From the IMG/VR virus record IMGVR_UViG_3300006925_000183, positions 1 to 21,626 of that record: a stretch of 21,626 nucleotides of DNA; one strand, given 5' to 3'. A model generated the notes under the pieces. That model had not been told where the DNA came from, did no database searches, and saw only the letters and a list, made by a program, of their open reading frames with translations. The position numbers and the translations under genes were made by a program. Positions 6,466-15,315 of the stretch are shown here, piece by piece (position 1 is the first letter of the stretch; each line of letters opens with the position of its first letter). This DNA comes from a virus.

Positions 6466-9400
6466 TTATGGTGTAGAATTATCAGGTCTAATGTCTAATA
6501 ATATATTTGATGAACCGGCTACTGGATTTACTGTTGATATTATAATATAATCATCAAATCCATTTACTGCTGAATCTAAGGTTATCTTGTGTATATAACT
6601 TTGTTCAGTAGTACCTAATCCACTACCTATATTTGCGTTGTCAACAGCTACCTCTAAGTTAGAATAACCATTTGAATTGTAACCATCGCCCATAATTGTA
6701 GGTACATTACTCATCGAAGACCCACTTGGGATAATTATAGCGACACGGTGTCCTGAATTCTTATTCATTCTACCAAAGGATTCGCTAATATCATATAAGT
6801 CAGTCATTGATTTGGAATTCAACAAAGTTGCTGTATAAGAACTACCAAAACTATAAGATAGACTTGTTCCACCCAAACTTGATTGTATTATATCAGCAAA
6901 TCCGAATCCACTATATACAGTAGCGGTTGATAATGTTGAAGGAACTACGTTTGTTGCGGCTGAATATCCAAGAGTATTATTGTAGTTTGTAGAAGACAAC
7001 CCAATATCATAAATATAAACAATTGGGGCTGCTGCTGGAACTGCTCCAATTGATGATGTTCTTGGGGTGTGGACAAAATCCTCACCATATGCATCGTTAA
7101 CTGAGACCATGTAATGTAAATCAGCTTGACTTGTAACTGAATTGTCAGCGGCGTTAATAAAGTATGAAGATGAGTTTACATTTTGTGAGTCCAATGCTAC
7201 CTTAGATGCGTCTCTACCACTAATAGACGCGCTAAATGGTGTATCGTTTTCAGTATCACTTATAGTAAATGACCCCAACTTAGTACCGGCCGAAAGAGGT
7301 GCGTTTACAGTTTCATTACTAGCAAATGTTACACTTGGGTTTACATTATTTCTAACTTCAATTGTTATAGTCTCTGCTCCTGCGTTTCCATATTGGTCAG
7401 TCCATGTTATAGGTGCCGTGAAGTTTGCTCCATTTGCGTATGAACCACTTACATTATCTTCAATAGTTAATATACCAGTTGAAGTTACGTGTACAAGCGA
7501 ACTAACAGTTGCAAAATTTTGCTCGGATTGACTTCCATAATCTGGAGAATAATTTACAGATAGTTGTGCGGCTGAACCTATTCCATCAGTATCAGTTGTG
7601 ATATTAGAACCACTTAGTGCGGATTCTATTATGTTAAATGAACTTACACTTAAACTACCACCACCTGCTTGTGATATGGTAATTGCGTCAGAGTATACTC
7701 CTTGGTTAAATCCATGTACATCTTTAACATTTGCGTTATAATTGTATGTTCCTGCTGCTAATGCTCCGTTTGCACGAATCTCAAATGAGTTACCACCAAT
7801 ATAAGATGACGAAAGACTCGATGCGTTAGTACCACTTAAATTAAATGTGTTGATATTTAAAGAATCACTCTCAACATCACCCCATGTTAATGTGGTTAAT
7901 AATGCATCATCAATCGCTAAGTTTGTATTTAAATTAGCAGTGGTTTGTGTATCACTTGTTACACTTGGTGCGTTATTCGGAGTAACGCTTATTGTGATTG
8001 GTTGTGAATTTGGATTACCATATTGGTCTGACCATCCGATGGTCGATGTAATAGTGGAACCATCTACATTACTACTACCACTAATATTATTTCCAACTGT
8101 CAGTACACCAGTCGATGAACCAACTGAGATAAATGGGTTGTCTGAAGTAAAGTTTTGTGCAACCGGCGACCCATAACTTGGTGAATACGTTACACTCAAA
8201 GTTTTAGCAGTACCAATACCAGTTGTGGTATTTGTAATACCATCACCATTTGTAGCAGATTCAATAATAAACAAATTACCAGGAGATGTTAGAGTACCAT
8301 TGTCAGCTTGTGCGATTGTAATATCATCTTTATAAACACCCGTTCTGAATCCGTGTACATCCTCTATGCTCGCCGTAAACGAGATAGTTCCTGCTGATTG
8401 GTCACCATTTGCATATAATCCAAAGTTATTAGACCCATCATATGAACTTGATAAGTTAGAAGCGCCAGTGCCTGTTAAAGTGAATGAAGATACATTCAAT
8501 GCATCACCTTCAGTATCAGTCCACTTTATAGTGGATAATAGATTACCATTAGTTGCCTGATTGGTATTTCTATTTGTAGAAGTAAGTTCTGCGGCTGTAG
8601 GGGCGTTATTGATTGTTAGAGTAATACTAACTGAACCACTACCTATGTTATCAAATTGGTCTCTATAAGTAATATTTGAACTAATTGTTCCTGGATAGTC
8701 ATCACCACTACCACTAATGTTAGTCCCAACACTCACATTACCATTACTCGCGACACTAAGTTGTGCATTCGATGATGTGAATGATGCAACTGCTGCTGAA
8801 TTATATTGTGGTGAGTATGTTACTGACAACTTAGCCTGAGTTCCAGTTCTACCATTTGAGTTAGTAACAACACTATCGCCAGTTTCAGCCGATTCGATTA
8901 CATAAAATACACCATTTGCACCAGGAGTACCAAGTCCCGCTTCAACGATTGTAAATGAAGAACCCGATGTTGAGATATTACCATAACTATCAGCGATACT
9001 TGCAGTAAACTCGTAAGTAGTAGACCCACTCAAATTGGTTAAAGCACTTACTTCATAAGCATCACTATTTCGTGATGCAGTTAATTGACCACTTGGGTCA
9101 GTAAATGAGAATTGACTATGGTCAATAGTATCACCAATACCAAATTGAGGTTCCGTGAATGAAATTACACTTAATATATTTGATGGTCTAGCACCATTTG
9201 TGTTTAGATTAGCAGATGTATCAGTAAATACAATTGCGTATGGTTTATTATCGGTAATCGTTAGAGTATGGTCTCTATATTGTTTTGTAGTTTCAAATGA
9301 AGTTTCAGATGCAGTGATTTGTATAGCCACAGTGTCACTATCTGCGAAGTGTAAGTTACCACTAATAGCAGTATCCACTTCAAGAGTTACACTTGAACCC

Positions 9401-11640
9401 GTATAACTTGTTGCGCTATTTTGTTGGAATCTAACATATCCACTTGGTACACTATTAACTTCCCACATTTGAGATACAGCTGAAGTAAATGTTATATCAC
9501 CTGAAGCGTATCCATTTGAATTGGTTGTTAAATTTTTTCCAGTCAATGCACCTTCGTGGACATAGTAAGTACCACCATTTACACCAATACTTGAAGCAGC
9601 ATCGTCTGCGATTGGAATTGTAATCAATGCACTTGCAGAATCTATGTTATAAGCATCTCCGACATTTACTCTATACACATACCTATTTGCGATATCTGAG
9701 TTTAAGAATACTGAAGACTTACGAGTAACAGCCCCTGCAATATTCATTTGGAATGGGTCTGCGGTAGGGTCGGTTAATGTAGTACCCCCAAGTGATGAAG
9801 TGATATTTGGATTTGAAATGTCACTTCCAGAATGGGCCGATACCAATGTAAAGTCCTTATACAATATTGTATTAGCAGGATTACTATTATCAGTAGCAGT
9901 AATACTACCAACAGAAGTACCATCCGATGAGTTTTCGTTTAAACCTGATAACGATTGATTTTGTATTCCTGGACCTAAGTTATCAACTACCTCTACTCTG
10001 AATGGTAGGTGTGTTATATTTGCGACATCGTAACCTAATTCATAATTTGCATCTGATGCGGTGATTATAAATGAGTATGACGTTAAACTCTCGTAATCTA
10101 AAGAACTTGTTACTTGAACAAGGTCTATATATTTTGATACTCCAGTCGTACCAATTGTAAATGAGAAGTGGTCAGTTCCTAAACTACCTGTTCTAATTGT
10201 TAGTGCATCACTATCAGCATCCGTAACATAGACTCTATATTGAGTTTTAGTTTCAGCAGATGATGATTCATCCAAAGATGCGGTAAATGCCGTAATTGTA
10301 TTTCCACTTACACCATCAATTCTAAAAGATGGTGCTGAGTTTGGGGTTACACGAATGTATATAGTTTTTTCAACTACATTATTTTGGCCATCGGTTACTT
10401 TAATTAAGAATGGATGTGAACCTGATCCTGGAGTATTATCAGTATTCATAGCTCTACTCGAAGAAGCCGTAGCTCTAACTACACCAGTAGTAGATACCTC
10501 AAAGAAGTTATCACTATACGAATCTTGAACTGCCCAAGTTTGTGTATCACCAGGAGTGACATCTGTTGCTATGAGTTGACCAATAAATGCGTTACTGCCT
10601 GTGAATTCAGGTATAGTAAATCCATGAGATATAATTACAGGAGGGTCACCGAATGAACCACCTCCACCACCTCCACCGGAACCAAATCCGTAGCTGGCTG
10701 CTGATTGAGATACTGCTATTCTAAAATGTGCGGATGCTGTATCAATTGATATTACTTCAGATACAATGTCTATGCCCAAACCTTCGGCATAAGTCTCACC
10801 ACCACCTGCACCGAATCCACTTGCGGCAGCAGATGCTGAAATGTATACATTGTCTATGATTGCTTCTACTTGTGTAGATGATGATATATTACCACTTGCG
10901 TTTGCTAATTCAACCCAATTACCACCATGAGCAAAATATGCTTTACCAGTTGCGTGAACGTGAGCAAACATACCATGGTAACTTGCAGCGTTTGGTAAGT
11001 CAGATAATTGAGAATAAACATTCCCAAAGAGGACTTTATTACCACCCATGTCTAAATCAGCTGATGTGATTTGGGTTGAACTACTAATTAACCCACTTGG
11101 AACATTAGTAAGTTGTGTAAAATCAGATGTACCACCACCAGTACCAAACCCACTTGCAGCAGCAGAACGAGATACTTCGGTATCAAAGTTTGTGATACTT
11201 GATGTATCAATCGAACCTGTAAATGAAGTTGCGATAATAGAGCCAGTTACATCTAAATTTGCACTTACTTTGTATTTACCATCCACAGTGGTCCATATGG
11301 ATGAACCACCACCTCCACCTCCACCAGAAAGTGAGGATAAGTCAACTGTATTACCTTCGGTGATTGTTAACTCATTACTTGCTTGATTAAACGAAAGAGT
11401 TTGAGAATCAGAACCAGTATCATCGGTTAAATTTTCCAATGTATTAATTCTGCTATCGAATGATGCCGAATCATTTGGATATGTTACTTCTCTAAACCTA
11501 TTATTAGCGGTTATAGCATTTTTTTGAAATGCTGAAATAGTAGTAGGTTTATTAGTTATTTGTGTATAGCTAACCTGGCTGGATGCTGAAATAACTCCAT
11601 AAAATGAACCACTAAATGAACCTGTGTAGTCAAATGACAT
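6466..11640 (-). CDS. Giant tail/fibre protein with tandem Ig- or cadherin-like repeats (1724 aa)
   Basis: The ATG at 11640 has CGGAG seven bases upstream. The N-terminal 330 residues are fibre-like: GSFSGSFYGVISASS, three GFGxGGG linkers (about 163, 275, 318) and two poly-Gly runs (106-112, 322-328). From about residue 331 a series of beta-sandwich repeats begins, with cadherin-like features such as ATD, VTDADSD, LDYESLTSYSF and ITASDANYE. Residues about 801-1432 hold three tandem copies of a unit of roughly 210 residues (markers: NxNTN, TW.D.E.D.LN, EDVHGF, IIESA, LSVxYSPxYGS, NISGS, WxDQYGN, NNxPSV). The C-terminal 180 residues are unique (IYDIGLSSTNYNN, GHRVAIIIPSGSSM) and may be a receptor-binding or anchoring head. 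Adhesion to the host surface is inferred. It is far longer than its neighbours. Confidence 0.8.
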   Translation of the reverse strand: MSFDYTGSFSGSFYGVISASSQVSYTQITNKPTTISAFQKNAITANNRFREVTYPNDSASFDSRINTLENLTDDTGSDSQTLSFNQASNELTITEGNTVDLSSLSGGGGGGGSSIWTTVDGKYKVSANLDVTGSIIATSFTGSIDTSSITNFDTEVSRSAAASGFGTGGGTSDFTQLTNVPSGLISSSTQITSADLDMGGNKVLFGNVYSQLSDLPNAASYHGMFAHVHATGKAYFAHGGNWVELANASGNISSSTQVEAIIDNVYISASAAASGFGAGGGETYAEGLGIDIVSEVISIDTASAHFRIAVSQSAASYGFGSGGGGGGGSFGDPPVIISHGFTIPEFTGSNAFIGQLIATDVTPGDTQTWAVQDSYSDNFFEVSTTGVVRATASSSRAMNTDNTPGSGSHPFLIKVTDGQNNVVEKTIYIRVTPNSAPSFRIDGVSGNTITAFTASLDESSSAETKTQYRVYVTDADSDALTIRTGSLGTDHFSFTIGTTGVSKYIDLVQVTSSLDYESLTSYSFIITASDANYELGYDVANITHLPFRVEVVDNLGPGIQNQSLSGLNENSSDGTSVGSITATDNSNPANTILYKDFTLVSAHSGSDISNPNITSSLGGTTLTDPTADPFQMNIAGAVTRKSSVFLNSDIANRYVYRVNVGDAYNIDSASALITIPIADDAASSIGVNGGTYYVHEGALTGKNLTTNSNGYASGDITFTSAVSQMWEVNSVPSGYVRFQQNSATSYTGSSVTLEVDTAISGNLHFADSDTVAIQITASETSFETTKQYRDHTLTITDNKPYAIVFTDTSANLNTNGARPSNILSVISFTEPQFGIGDTIDHSQFSFTDPSGQLTASRNSDAYEVSALTNLSGSTTYEFTASIADSYGNISTSGSSFTIVEAGLGTPGANGVFYVIESAETGDSVVTNSNGRTGTQAKLSVTYSPQYNSAAVASFTSSNAQLSVASNGNVSVGTNISGSGDDYPGTISSNITYRDQFDNIGSGSVSITLTINNAPTAAELTSTNRNTNQATNGNLLSTIKWTDTEGDALNVSSFTLTGTGASNLSSSYDGSNNFGLYANGDQSAGTISFTASIEDVHGFRTGVYKDDITIAQADNGTLTSPGNLFIIESATNGDGITNTTTGIGTAKTLSVTYSPSYGSPVAQNFTSDNPFISVGSSTGVLTVGNNISGSSNVDGSTITSTIGWSDQYGNPNSQPITISVTPNNAPSVTSDTQTTANLNTNLAIDDALLTTLTWGDVESDSLNINTFNLSGTNASSLSSSYIGGNSFEIRANGALAAGTYNYNANVKDVHGFNQGVYSDAITISQAGGGSLSVSSFNIIESALSGSNITTDTDGIGSAAQLSVNYSPDYGSQSEQNFATVSSLVHVTSTGILTIEDNVSGSYANGANFTAPITWTDQYGNAGAETITIEVRNNVNPSVTFASNETVNAPLSAGTKLGSFTISDTENDTPFSASISGRDASKVALDSQNVNSSSYFINAADNSVTSQADLHYMVSVNDAYGEDFVHTPRTSSIGAVPAAAPIVYIYDIGLSSTNYNNTLGYSAATNVVPSTLSTATVYSGFGFADIIQSSLGGTSLSYSFGSSYTATLLNSKSMTDLYDISESFGRMNKNSGHRVAIIIPSGSSMSNVPTIMGDGYNSNGYSNLEVAVDNANIGSGLGTTEQSYIHKITLDSAVNGFDDYIIISTVNPVAGSSNILLDIRPDNSTP
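7345..9240 (-). repeat. Three tandem ~210-residue coding repeats in the giant fibre gene
   Basis: Units at residues about 801-1013, 1014-1224 and 1225-1432 (bases about 9240-8602, 8601-7969 and 7968-7345). Each contains two sandwich-like domains; the second always starts near IIESA and ends near WxDQYGN and NNxPS. Units two and three are most alike (EDVHGF or KDVHGF, LSVTYSPSYGS or LSVNYSPDYGS). A diverged half-unit precedes them at about 690-797. The DNA is diverged, so these are old protein-level repeats. Confidence 0.8.
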
Positions 11641-11673
11641 ATAAATCTCCGATAATTATCCGTTTCCTCAATA

Positions 11674-11681
11674 TATAAATA
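11674..11681 (-). promoter_or_regulatory. Putative late promoter octamer TATTTATA for the giant fibre gene
   Basis: The minus strand reads TTACTATTTATATATTG, 33 bases before the ATG at 11640, in a 59-base gap after phoH that has no terminator. The plus strand reads TATAAATAGT. Confidence 0.5.
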
Positions 11682-11699
11682 GTAACAAATTGATTAGAA

Positions 11700-12362
11700 C
11701 TATTGAATAGAGTATAATAATCTTAAAACTTCATCTAACGATTCGTGTCTATGATTATCTTTCAAGGTAACAGTGTGTACAAATGTAGATTCTTTTAGTT
11801 TTGGTACATCATGAATAGCAGAGTCGTTATTGAATTTTAAATCAATTTGCTGACCATCTCCACATAATATCATTCGAGAGTTTTTACCCAATCTACCTAA
11901 TACCATACCAAGTTGTTGTTTGGTTAAGTTTTGAAACTCATCTACTATAACAATTGCGTTGTCAAATGTTCTACCTCTAAAGTGTGATAGTGATACCAAC
12001 TCAATACTCTCATCCTTTTCCATCTTTTCTAAAATGGCTGGTTTGTTATAAACCTTTCTCATATTGGAACGAATTGGTACTAACCAAGGTTCCATCTTTT
12101 CTTCGAGTGAACCTGGTAGAAATCCATTATCCTCATTGGAAACAGTTGGTCGTGTTATTACTATCTTATTTACTTCCCGTTTAAAGAACGAATCTAAAGC
12201 TATTTGGACTGCCACTAATGTTTTACCACTACCAGCCTTTCCTAAAACAAAACTAAATGGGTGTTTTCTAATCTCAGACTTTGTTAACTTTTGCTCGTCT
12301 GATAACGTTATTGAAAATTTTATATTCCCCTTCGGAACTCTCTTTTCTGTATTCTCTGGCAT
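11700..12362 (-). CDS. phoH: PhoH-like P-loop ATPase
   Basis: The 220-residue protein carries a Walker A motif GKAGSGKT (41-48), a Walker B AIVIVDEFQN (136-145) and the PhoH-family block RPTVSNEDNGFLPGSLEEKM (71-90). GDGQQIDLK (168-176) follows at the sensor position. These assign it to the PhoH family of ATPases, which is frequent in marine phages and usually placed among phosphate-starvation or RNA-metabolism genes; its role in phage infection is not established. The start at 12362 has AGGA nine bases upstream. It stands alone between the terminator after the capsid gene and the promoter-like element of the fibre gene, with its own promoter-like element at 12399, so it may be separately controlled even though it lies among virion genes. 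Confidence 0.93.
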   Translation of the reverse strand: MPENTEKRVPKGNIKFSITLSDEQKLTKSEIRKHPFSFVLGKAGSGKTLVAVQIALDSFFKREVNKIVITRPTVSNEDNGFLPGSLEEKMEPWLVPIRSNMRKVYNKPAILEKMEKDESIELVSLSHFRGRTFDNAIVIVDEFQNLTKQQLGMVLGRLGKNSRMILCGDGQQIDLKFNNDSAIHDVPKLKESTFVHTVTLKDNHRHESLDEVLRLLYSIQ

Positions 12363-12398
12363 ACTCGATGTCCTTTACTAATATAACAATTACTTTAG

Positions 12399-12406
12399 TA
12401 TAAGTA
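12399..12406 (-). promoter_or_regulatory. Putative promoter element TACTTATA for phoH
   Basis: The minus strand reads GTCATACTTATACTAAAG, 36 bases before the phoH ATG and just after the terminator of the capsid gene. It matches the elements at 5777 and 15273. Confidence 0.48.
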
Positions 12407-12419
12407 TGACTTGGGCAAT

Positions 12420-12446
12420 AAAAAAGGGGGACCGAAGTCCCCCTTA
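12420..12446 (-). terminator. Strong rho-independent terminator after the major capsid gene
   Basis: On the minus strand a nine-pair stem AAGGGGGAC / GTCCCCCTT closes a TTCG tetraloop and is followed by TTTT and ATT. It starts 28 bases after the capsid stop. It is the clearest terminator in the window and ends the head-gene block. Confidence 0.95.
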
Positions 12447-12473
12447 ATTTGGTTTTAATTTAAAAACGTACTA

Positions 12474-14072
12474 CTATGCGAGTGTTTCTAAACCATTAAC
12501 GTATACCTTACCGTAGAACTCACCTCTTACCATTTGCTTAGCGTAACGTGTCATTACACCTTTTCTTGGAGTGAAGTTTGTTGGGTCATATACCAACGGA
12601 GTCATGATTAATGGAATGTATGGAGCGTAAACTGCGCCAGTTTCCAAGAATTGAGCACCCTTGAAGCCCATCAATACGACATTAGATGTCAAATATGGGT
12701 TTTTGTATACTTGGTAACGATTCGCGAATGAACCTACTTGAGATACACCCATTGCGAATTGCATATCAGCACCAGTACCATTAGCAGCAAATCCTGGGAT
12801 TGATTCCAAGATAGTTGCAACGTCAGGAGAAACTACCATAAAGTTAGCTCCACCTCTCATGGTCTTAGCATGAATTTGGTTAGATACTCTCTGAAGAACA
12901 GTACCAAGAGTTTGGAACCATTGTTGTTGAGTGTAACGTTGTACGTCATTTGCTGCAGGTGCAGTAAATGCTGAACCATTCCATGAAGAACCTACTTTAG
13001 CAGACCAGTGACCTTCAGTCAATGCGTTTTCCATCAACATATCTAAGATTTCGAGGTCGATTTCTTGAGATACGTATTCAGACAACATTGAAGTCAATTC
13101 AGCTTCAGCATCGATTGAGTGGTATGCGTTCAAATCTTGAGCGAATTCCGGCGTCCATTGTGCTTTCAACTTACGAGTCTTAGCAACGATTGGTACAGAG
13201 CGTAGCTCTACGTTCAATTCTGGAATACCTATGTCAGCACCAGTTTTGTCTTCGAAGTCACCACGAGTGATGTCAGTTGGTTGTTTCTGATATTTAACAG
13301 TTACATTACCAAATGCAGTATCACGAGCAACGAATACGATGTTTTCACCAGCTAAACGAGTGTACTCAGCGTAGTACTCGTCAACACCTTCGAGTGAGAA
13401 TGCACGTACACCTTCACTATCGAAGTTTGCGATAGACGCAGTTTGAATAGCAACAGTTACGAGGTCAGTATCGTGAACAGCCCATACTGATTGAGAGAAT
13501 GCTGAATCGTAGTTGATGTCAGACATTGCCAACGATGCAGTAGCGTAATCGTTTGTTCCAACAGCAGCTTCCAACTCTTGTGCAGCAGACTCATCTTCAT
13601 TGATAGAGTATCCGAAACGACCTGCACCATAAAGACCTTCAGAAACGTCACCAGCAACTTCGGTAACACCGAATACTGAATCAGTTTGTGAATTCTTACC
13701 AGCACCAGTTTCGAAACCCGGCTGAGGAGTACCATACTTGAAGTCAAGATAGAATACAAGACCTGAAGGTAGGTTCATTGGTTGTACTGAGACGAATTCT
13801 TTTGCAGCGATTTCGCTGAAGATACGTCTTACTAATGGAAGAGCGACACCGGCCCACTCTTCAGAGTTTGCAGCAGTACCTGTGCTTGATGCTTCAGATA
13901 CTAATTGCTTTGCTTGGTTTTCCAACAATGTAGCAATACTTGCTCTTTCGAAGTCAGCGTCAACGCCTTCCAAAAGACCAGTTTTTTCCCACTTGGCTAC
14001 AAGGCCTTTAGCCTCTTCGCTCATTTTTTTGTTGAAACCAGCAGATTCGTTTAATAGAGAATTTGTGTTCAT
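12474..14072 (-). CDS. 23: Major capsid protein (T4 gp23-like)
   Basis: The 532-residue product compares with 521 residues for T4 gp23. The family hallmark follows the N-terminal arm: EEWAGVALPLVRRIFSEIAA (71-90), then VSVQPMNLPSGLVFYLDFKYG-type sequence (94-114). The C-terminal half has the HK97-fold core pattern (LEILDMLMENALTEG; MTPLVYDPTNFTPRKGVMTR). As in T4, the first residues should form a delta domain removed by the gp21-type protease; the likely site is QLVSE/ASSTG after Glu60, matching FLTE/AEIG of T4 in place and form. This is inference. The start at 14072 has AAGGA nine bases upstream, and it lies 30 bases after the scaffold gene. It is less AT-rich than its neighbours, as usual for a highly expressed gene. 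T4 gene 24 (vertex paralogue) does not follow here. Confidence 0.97.
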   Translation of the reverse strand: MNTNSLLNESAGFNKKMSEEAKGLVAKWEKTGLLEGVDADFERASIATLLENQAKQLVSEASSTGTAANSEEWAGVALPLVRRIFSEIAAKEFVSVQPMNLPSGLVFYLDFKYGTPQPGFETGAGKNSQTDSVFGVTEVAGDVSEGLYGAGRFGYSINEDESAAQELEAAVGTNDYATASLAMSDINYDSAFSQSVWAVHDTDLVTVAIQTASIANFDSEGVRAFSLEGVDEYYAEYTRLAGENIVFVARDTAFGNVTVKYQKQPTDITRGDFEDKTGADIGIPELNVELRSVPIVAKTRKLKAQWTPEFAQDLNAYHSIDAEAELTSMLSEYVSQEIDLEILDMLMENALTEGHWSAKVGSSWNGSAFTAPAANDVQRYTQQQWFQTLGTVLQRVSNQIHAKTMRGGANFMVVSPDVATILESIPGFAANGTGADMQFAMGVSQVGSFANRYQVYKNPYLTSNVVLMGFKGAQFLETGAVYAPYIPLIMTPLVYDPTNFTPRKGVMTRYAKQMVRGEFYGKVYVNGLETLA

Positions 14073-14102
14073 CTTATTAATCCTTTTCTTTTAGTTTTTT
14101 AA

Positions 14103-15164
14103 TTATTTAATTAAACCAGCAAGCTTCTTAAATCTATCAGCAACAGCATTACCTTCAGAAATGATTTCTTTCTTAGGTGCAGTCGATGCCATAGGCTTAG
14201 ACGCTAGTGATTCTTTTACAACTGTTTTTGGTTTTCTTGCAACATTCAAGTTTTCACCCAATGTAGCGAATACCAATTTTACTTCTCTCAAAGATTCAGC
14301 TCTATCGAAGTTTTCGATGACTTTCATCTTCTGACCTTCGTTCAAGTCGAATGTTCTGAACAACTTGTTAGTGTAAAGAAGTTTAGCATTCAATAAGTTT
14401 ACCTCATTGATAGTACCTCTCAACGACTCGATAGTAGCGTATGCTTCTTCCAATTCCGTTGATTCTTCTACTTCTTCAACTTCTTCCGATTCGTAAGTTT
14501 CTTCAACTTCTTCTTCTTCAGACATTTCTTTCAAAGTAGAAATGATTTCTTCCAAAGAAAGTTCTTCGTCAAGTTCTTCCGACTCTTCAACTTCTTCTTC
14601 TGATTCCATTACTTCTTCAACTTTTTCAGTTTCTTCAACTTCTTCAGTTTCTTCAACTTCTTCTTCGTCTAAATCTTCACCTTCCATAGCAGCTTCAAGT
14701 TCAGCGATTACTGATTCAAGGTCGAGTTCATCTTCTTCCTCTTCATCCATCATCTCTTCTACTTCATCTTCTACTTGAGCTTCGTCTTCAGCTTCTTCGT
14801 CAGCTTCTTCGTCAGCTTCTTCTTCAGAATGCATTTCCTCTTCGTGAGAATCGATTTCGTCAGAAGCGATATCAGCTACCTCTTCTTCTTCATCTGATTC
14901 TAACTCTTCTTCCATTTCTTCCTCTTCAGATTTCATTTCATCTTCCATTTCAGAAACTTCGTCATCCGTTTCGGATTTCATCATTTCTTCCATTTCGTCT
15001 TCTTCGATTTCTTCTTCATCTAACTCTTCAGCTAGTTTATGAGAAAGCATAGATTGGAGTTTTGGAGTAAATGCCTCTTCGAGAGCCATTTTTGCGTTTG
15101 CTAATGCAGTTTCTTTTACGGCTTTAGCATCGGCGATTGCTTCTTTTAACAAATCTGATTTCAT
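14103..15164 (-). CDS. 22: Prohead core scaffold protein, gp22-like, highly acidic
   Basis: The ATG at 15164 follows TAGGAGGTAA, the strongest Shine-Dalgarno in the window. The 353-residue product has three parts. A helical N-terminus (1-44) is rich in Ala and Lys. A low-complexity acidic centre (about 45-240) is mostly Glu with Asp, Met, Ser and Val. A C-terminal helical part (ATIESLRGTINEVNLLNAKL, then KVIENFDRAESLREVKLVF) is typical of gp22-like core proteins; it ends with a basic tail, KKEIISEGNAVADRFKKLAG. T4 gp22 is about 269 residues, so the acidic insert is an expansion. Its position just upstream of the capsid gene is that of T4 gene 22. In T4 the protein fills the prohead and is cut to peptides by gp21. 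ISE near the C-terminus fits the (I/L)xE cleavage rule. Confidence 0.85.
   Translation of the reverse strand: MKSDLLKEAIADAKAVKETALANAKMALEEAFTPKLQSMLSHKLAEELDEEEIEEDEMEEMMKSETDDEVSEMEDEMKSEEEEMEEELESDEEEEVADIASDEIDSHEEEMHSEEEADEEADEEAEDEAQVEDEVEEMMDEEEEDELDLESVIAELEAAMEGEDLDEEEVEETEEVEETEKVEEVMESEEEVEESEELDEELSLEEIISTLKEMSEEEEVEETYESEEVEEVEESTELEEAYATIESLRGTINEVNLLNAKLLYTNKLFRTFDLNEGQKMKVIENFDRAESLREVKLVFATLGENLNVARKPKTVVKESLASKPMASTAPKKEIISEGNAVADRFKKLAGLIK
14445..15032 (-). repeat. GAA/GAG-rich low-complexity tract coding the acidic scaffold centre
   Basis: About 590 bases of purine-rich (minus strand) sequence with irregular six- to nine-base repeats coding EEVEE, EEADEEADEE and similar runs. 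On the plus strand it appears as TTC/TCT repeats that could be mistaken for a serine-rich frame. Confidence 0.8.
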
Positions 15165-15315
15165 TTGTTACCTCCTAAATTAAACTTTTGGATAATAAGA
15201 TTATTTTAAATCTTAATAGAATATAATAATATAATATGAATCACTCATTAGATTGGAGTGATATTAATTTACAATAAGTATGTAAATTTTACAATAAACG
15301 ATAAAGTGTTTACTA
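15165..15315 (-). other. Leader of the scaffold gene, AT-rich with two small hairpins
   Basis: 151 bases between the bS21 stop and the scaffold ATG. The minus strand holds the promoter-like element CATACTTATTGTAA, a 7-pair hairpin (15240-15262, ATCACTC/GAGTGAT), a second AT-rich 7-pair hairpin (15196-15215, TAAGATT/AATCTTA) and the strong Shine-Dalgarno. TTTACAATAA (plus strand) is repeated at 15268 and 15288, 20 bases apart. No coding sequence is seen. Confidence 0.5.
15273..15280 (-). promoter_or_regulatory. Putative late promoter element TACTTATT for scaffold and capsid genes
   Basis: The minus strand reads TTACATACTTATTGTAAAT, 108 bases before the scaffold ATG. It has one mismatch to the TACTTATA form seen at 5777 and 12399. 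Confidence 0.4.

Noticed and set aside
7142-8176. Long plus-strand open frames opposite the giant fibre gene
   Set aside because: No ribosome sites, hydrophobic nonsense-like composition, and full overlap with a clear protein on the minus strand; they are shadows caused by codon bias.
14542-14778. Serine-rich plus-strand open frame
   Set aside because: It is the complement of the GAA/GAG acidic tract of the scaffold gene; no start signal, and all supported genes are on the other strand.
15240-15262. Seven-pair hairpin as a terminator after bS21
   Set aside because: No T run follows on the minus strand, so it is listed only as leader structure.
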